Positions 6,223 to 8,368 of a stretch of DNA of 8,368 nt are shown in pieces. The position numbers were made by a program, and so were the translations under genes. The number at the start of each line of letters is the position of its first letter. The first letter of the stretch is position 1. Source of the stretch: an uncultured Chloroflexota bacterium (GTDB lineage Bacteria > Chloroflexota > Limnocylindria > Limnocylindrales > Limnocylindraceae); NCBI GenBank assembly GCA_903847005.1, contig CAINCM010000146.1, positions 1 through 8,368 on the forward strand. The letters are read 5' to 3'. The notes under the pieces are model-generated. The model ran no database searches. It was not told where the DNA came from and saw nothing but the letters and a program-made list of their open reading frames with translations.

Positions 6223-7641
6223 ATGTTCGATGCGCTCGGAAATCGACTGCGCGCCTCACTTCGGCGACTCGGTGGGCGAGGTCGCATCAGTGAGGCAGAC
6301 CTCGAGGCGGGTCTCGCTGAGATTCGTACGGCGCTGATCGATGCCGACGTTTCGCTCACCGTCACCGATGCGCTCATTGCGTCCATGCGACAGCGTGCGC
6401 ACGACGAACGCATCGTGGGTGGCATCGGCAGCGGAGACCGTCTGATCGGCGTTGTCCATGCGGCCTTGACCGAGGCCCTCGGTGGCTCGGGGCGAGCGCT
6501 TGACCTTCGGGAGCGAACCGCAAGCATCCTGCTCCTTGGCCTCCAGGGTGCTGGCAAGACGACGACCGCGGCAAAGCTCGCCCTTCGACTTCTCCGCGAG
6601 GGTCGTCGTCCACTGCTCGTGGCCGCAGATCCGCGACGGCCGGCAGCGGCAGAGCAGTTGGCGCTGCTCGGTGCGTCGATTGGCGTCCCTGTCCACCGCG
6701 AACCGATCGGAACCCCGGTGGCGGAGATCGGTCGGCGCGCCTTGGAGTCGGCAACGAGGCTCGGGCGAGACCTGCTGATCATCGACTCATCTGGCCGAAC
6801 CACCCTCGACCAAGAGCTGATGCGCGAGCTTTCCGATCTGCGGGAAGCAGTGAAGCCACGCGAGCGTATCCTCGTGCTGGACGCTGCAACCGGGCAGCAG
6901 GCACTCAGTGTTGCTGAGGGCTTCAAGTCGGTTGCAGACCCTACTGGCCTGATCTTGGCGAAACTCGACGGTGATGCACGAGGCGGAGCGGCACTCTCCA
7001 TTGCAGGCGGGGCCGGAATCCCCGTCCTCTTCCTGGGTACTGGCGAGCGCCCCGAGGCGCTCGAGCGGTTCCATCCAGATCGCATCGCGGGTCGCATCTT
7101 GGAGATGGGCGATCTCGCAACGCTTGCAGAGATCGTGCGCGAAGCCGGCGGCGATCCGAGTGCGCCTCTCGCCGAAAAAGGGGCACCGGGAAGCTCCAAG
7201 GGAGAGATGTCTTTCTCCGATCTGCTCGATCAGCTGAGACAGATGTCGTCGATGGGTCCGATCGGTCAGATCGTCAAGATGATCCCTGGCATGGGCGGAA
7301 TGGCCGCCCAGGCCGAAGAGGCGGTTGCTGCGGGCGAACTGAAACGAGCGGAGGCGATCATCCTTTCGATGACGCCGAGCGAGCGCGAGAACCCATCGCT
7401 GCTATCCATTCCTCGGAGGCGACGGATTGCGGCAGGCGCGGGTCGAGCGATCGAAGAGGTGAACCGTCTCGTCAAGCGCCTTGAAGAGATGCGGTTGCTG
7501 ATTCGACGCACTGGGGGGCTCGACCCGGCTCGACTCGCAGGCGGGGGCAGGGGACTCCCAGGGAAGCACGCCGGCGGCTATATCCGGCCGAAGGAGGACA
7601 AGAAGGCGAAGAAGGCGCGTCGGAAGGGGGGGCGGCGGTAG
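6223..7641 (+). CDS. ffh: Signal recognition particle protein Ffh (SRP54), with divergent motifs
   Basis: Ffh binds signal sequences and 4.5S/SRP RNA and pairs with FtsY to deliver nascent membrane proteins. It has 472 residues, slightly longer than usual. The N domain (1 to about 95) begins MFDALGNRLRASLRRLGGRG, like family N-termini, which fixes the start although the frame is open to 5800. The G domain has G1 GLQGAGKTT (106-114), DATGQ-type loop AATGQQ (221-226), DARGGAALS and the FHPDRIAGRILEMGD element. Three motifs differ from consensus: insertion box DPRRPAA (136-142) for DVYRPAA; G3 DSSGR (188-192) for DTAGR; and G4 AKLD (246-249) for TKxD. The M domain (about 329-445) has MIPGMGGM, SMTPSER (382-388) and PRRRRIAAGAG (397-407) where SRRxRIAxGSG is usual. 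A Lys/Arg-rich tail follows, with a seven-G run at 7626-7632. No Shine-Dalgarno precedes the ATG. Identity is secure; the substitutions look lineage-specific rather than inactivating (inference). Confidence 0.95.
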   Translation: MFDALGNRLRASLRRLGGRGRISEADLEAGLAEIRTALIDADVSLTVTDALIASMRQRAHDERIVGGIGSGDRLIGVVHAALTEALGGSGRALDLRERTASILLLGLQGAGKTTTAAKLALRLLREGRRPLLVAADPRRPAAAEQLALLGASIGVPVHREPIGTPVAEIGRRALESATRLGRDLLIIDSSGRTTLDQELMRELSDLREAVKPRERILVLDAATGQQALSVAEGFKSVADPTGLILAKLDGDARGGAALSIAGGAGIPVLFLGTGERPEALERFHPDRIAGRILEMGDLATLAEIVREAGGDPSAPLAEKGAPGSSKGEMSFSDLLDQLRQMSSMGPIGQIVKMIPGMGGMAAQAEEAVAAGELKRAEAIILSMTPSERENPSLLSIPRRRRIAAGAGRAIEEVNRLVKRLEEMRLLIRRTGGLDPARLAGGGRGLPGKHAGGYIRPKEDKKAKKARRKGGRR

Positions 7642-7679
7642 GAGGCCGGGCGGACTGTGCGCGGGTCACCTCGAGCGGC

Positions 7680-7685
7680 TACTAT
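7680..7685 (+). promoter_or_regulatory. Candidate -10 box for the rpsP-khpA transcript
   Basis: TACTAT lies in the 117-bp spacer between ffh and rpsP and predicts a start near 7691-7692, giving a leader of about 67 bases. No good -35 hexamer is seen at the usual distance (around 7657-7662), and no clear terminator follows ffh, so read-through from ffh is also possible. Confidence 0.35.
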
Positions 7686-7697
7686 CCCCAGACACGC

Positions 7698-7738
7698 ACC
7701 CCACCGCTTCGGGGTCACTCGCCTGGCGACCGCCAGGC
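7698..7738 (+). promoter_or_regulatory. Two tandem hairpins in the rpsP leader
   Basis: The first hairpin pairs ACCCC (7698-7702) with GGGGT (7711-7715) around an 8-base loop. The second is a perfect 7-bp GC-rich stem, GCCTGGC (7721-7727) with GCCAGGC (7732-7738), closed by the loop GACC. The second ends 4 bases before the rpsP Shine-Dalgarno. No U-tract follows either stem, so an intrinsic terminator is unlikely; a translational or mRNA-stability element is possible. Ribosomal protein operons are often regulated through leader structures, but no known S16-binding motif was recognised. Confidence 0.4.
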
Positions 7739-7742
7739 CCAC

Positions 7743-7748
7743 GGAGGA
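7743..7748 (+). promoter_or_regulatory. Shine-Dalgarno sequence for rpsP
   Basis: GGAGGA is a strong anti-16S match about 10 bases before the ATG at 7759. It fixes that start over the open frame reaching back to 7657, and contrasts with ffh, which has no such site. Confidence 0.75.
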
Positions 7749-7758
7749 AGTAGTACGG

Positions 7759-8244
7759 ATGAGCGTTCGAATCAGGTTGACACGAGTAGGAGCAACAGGG
7801 CAGCCGTCATATCGAGTCGTCGCGACTGATCGACGTCGCGCGCGCGACGGGCGCTCGCTAGAGACGCTCGGGCATTACAACCCTCGCACTGAGCCGATGA
7901 CGCTCGTCCTCGATCTGCCCAAGGTCGATGCGTGGATCGCAAAGGGCGCACAACCATCCGAAGTAGTCGGAAAGCTTATTGCAAAGGCACGTGCAGGCGG
8001 TGCATCTACTGGCGGCAAGACCGGCCCGAAGGCGGCCGCAAAGGGCTACACCGCCCCTGGCACTCGACCTGTCGCGGAAGAGCCAACCGTGGTCGTTGAG
8101 GCGGCAGCAGAGGCCCCCGCAGAGCTCGCCGCGGAAGCGGCAGCAGAGGCGGCGACTGAGGAGGCTGCCGATGCAGTCGCCGGCGTCACCTCAGCATCGG
8201 CCGCTGAAACACCAGCGAACGAAACACCAGCAGAGGGGGCATAG
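7759..8244 (+). CDS. rpsP: 30S ribosomal protein S16 with Ala/Glu-rich C-terminal extension
   Basis: S16 is a small-subunit ribosomal protein needed for 30S assembly. The first 80 or so of its 161 residues are the conserved domain: MSVRIRLTRVGATGQPSYRVV, then ATDRRRARDGRSLETLGHYNP and VDAWIAKGAQPSEVVGKLI. S16 proteins are commonly about 80-100 residues, so the remaining 80 form an added tail. That tail starts with a short basic, glycine-rich stretch (KARAGGASTGGKTGPKAAAKG) and then becomes almost purely Ala, Glu, Thr and Pro, with internal repeats; it is probably disordered or helical and solvent-exposed. Similar low-complexity tails occur on S16 of some high-GC bacteria. A strong Shine-Dalgarno supports the start. 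The stop abuts the khpA ATG with no spacer. Confidence 0.95.
   Translation: MSVRIRLTRVGATGQPSYRVVATDRRRARDGRSLETLGHYNPRTEPMTLVLDLPKVDAWIAKGAQPSEVVGKLIAKARAGGASTGGKTGPKAAAKGYTAPGTRPVAEEPTVVVEAAAEAPAELAAEAAAEAATEEAADAVAGVTSASAAETPANETPAEGA
8098..8150 (+). repeat. Imperfect direct repeat in the rpsP tail
   Basis: GAGGCGGCAGCAGAGGC at 8098-8114 recurs at 8134-8150 with one mismatch (16 of 17), 36 bases apart and so in frame. It encodes the repeated EAAAEA of the S16 extension and suggests the tail grew by in-frame duplication. Confidence 0.75.
8206..8235 (+). repeat. Tandem 15-bp repeat at the end of rpsP
   Basis: Two adjacent 15-base units (8206-8220 and 8221-8235) share the first 11 bases GAAACACCAGC and encode ETPAN then ETPAE. 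The second copy runs into the khpA Shine-Dalgarno. Confidence 0.7.
8232..8239 (+). promoter_or_regulatory. Shine-Dalgarno sequence for khpA
   Basis: AGAGGGGG lies 5 bases before the ATG at 8245, inside the last codons of rpsP. It supports coupled translation of rpsP and khpA. Confidence 0.6.
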
Positions 8245-8368
8245 ATGCCAGCAGCAGAACTTGTCGCATACGTGGCGAAGTCGCTTGCCGACAATCCCGA
8301 TGGGGTCAGCGTCGAGGTAGAAGAGGATGGTGACGCCGTTGTCCTCCGACTCATCGTGGACGAGGACG
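8245..8368 (+). CDS. khpA: KH-domain RNA-binding protein KhpA (3' truncated by window edge)
   Basis: KhpA is a small (about 75-80 residue) cytoplasmic KH-domain protein that, in bacteria where it has been studied, binds many RNAs, often with KhpB/Jag, and affects cell division and envelope growth. Only the first 41 residues are visible. They match the family's N-terminus: ELVAYVAKSLADNPDGVSVE followed by an acidic strand and VVLRLIVDED. The diagnostic GxxG (GKxGR) motif would lie just beyond the window edge, so the assignment rests on this N-terminus and on the position directly after rpsP, which is the standard location. The ATG follows the rpsP TAG with no spacer. Typical next genes would be rimM, trmD and rplS (expectation from conserved gene order, not seen). 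Confidence 0.88.
   Translation, partial: MPAAELVAYVAKSLADNPDGVSVEVEEDGDAVVLRLIVDED

Noticed and set aside
6225..7199. Upstream extension of the transporter frame on the - strand, opposite ffh
   Set aside because: The added sequence is Arg/Ser-rich shadow of ffh with no membrane segments; MFS homology begins only after 6200.
7626..7632. Seven-G run near the end of ffh as a sign of frameshift or pseudogene
   Set aside because: The frame is open and gives a normal Lys/Arg-rich C-terminal tail with a stop ten bases later. An indel error could alter only the last few residues.
7721..7738. GC-rich 7-bp hairpin as the ffh terminator
   Set aside because: No U-tract follows it; it sits immediately before the rpsP Shine-Dalgarno and about 80 bases beyond the ffh stop.
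7657..7758. Upstream extension of the rpsP frame
   Set aside because: S16 homology begins at the ATG at 7759, which has a strong Shine-Dalgarno; the upstream part contains the candidate promoter and hairpins.
8098..8235. Repeats in rpsP as part of a CRISPR or mobile element
   Set aside because: The repeats are short, in frame, encode the low-complexity tail and have no spacer regularity or inverted ends.

Overview
The window is a gene-dense, GC-rich (roughly two-thirds GC by eye) bacterial chromosome segment with six protein-coding genes and part of a seventh, and almost no intergenic DNA. The gene order rnc-smc-ftsY, then ffh-rpsP-khpA, is the widespread bacterial housekeeping arrangement for chromosome organisation, signal recognition particle (SRP) targeting and ribosome assembly. 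The tight packing (4-bp start/stop overlaps, an 18-bp convergent overlap, a 22-bp divergent spacer) suggests a streamlined genome. The divergent SMC hinge and the Ala/Glu tail on S16 are compatible with a high-GC Chloroflexota or Actinobacteria-like lineage. The phylum is my inference and is not proven by the sequence.

Layout. (1) 2-382, +: the 3' end of rnc (RNase III), entering from the left. (2) 379-4005, +: smc, a full-length condensin ATPase, overlapping rnc by ATGA. (3) 4002-4919, +: ftsY, the SRP receptor, starting on a TTG that overlaps the smc stop. (4) 4902-6200, -: a 12-helix-type MFS transporter, converging on ftsY with an 18-bp overlap and diverging from ffh across 22 bp. (5) 6223-7641, +: ffh, the SRP GTPase/RNA-binding subunit. 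(6) 7759-8244, +: rpsP (ribosomal protein S16) with an Ala/Glu-rich extension, behind a 117-bp spacer holding a -10-like box and two hairpins. (7) 8245-8368, +: the start of khpA, a KH-domain RNA-binding protein, running off the right end. No tRNA, rRNA, CRISPR array or insertion sequence was seen, and no gap without a gene exceeds 120 bases.

How the genes work together. FtsY and Ffh are the receptor and targeting GTPases that bring ribosomes making membrane proteins to the membrane. SMC compacts and segregates the chromosome. RNase III, S16 and KhpA act on structured RNA and ribosomes. The MFS gene is the only accessory gene and interrupts the usual block.

I found no obvious new multi-gene system. 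The points worth a second look are: an alanine where RNase III normally has a metal-binding aspartate; an Ffh with several substitutions in its GTPase and RNA-binding signatures beside a canonical FtsY; and a symmetric -10 element, GTAC-centred, that could drive ffh and the MFS gene in opposite directions as leaderless mRNAs.
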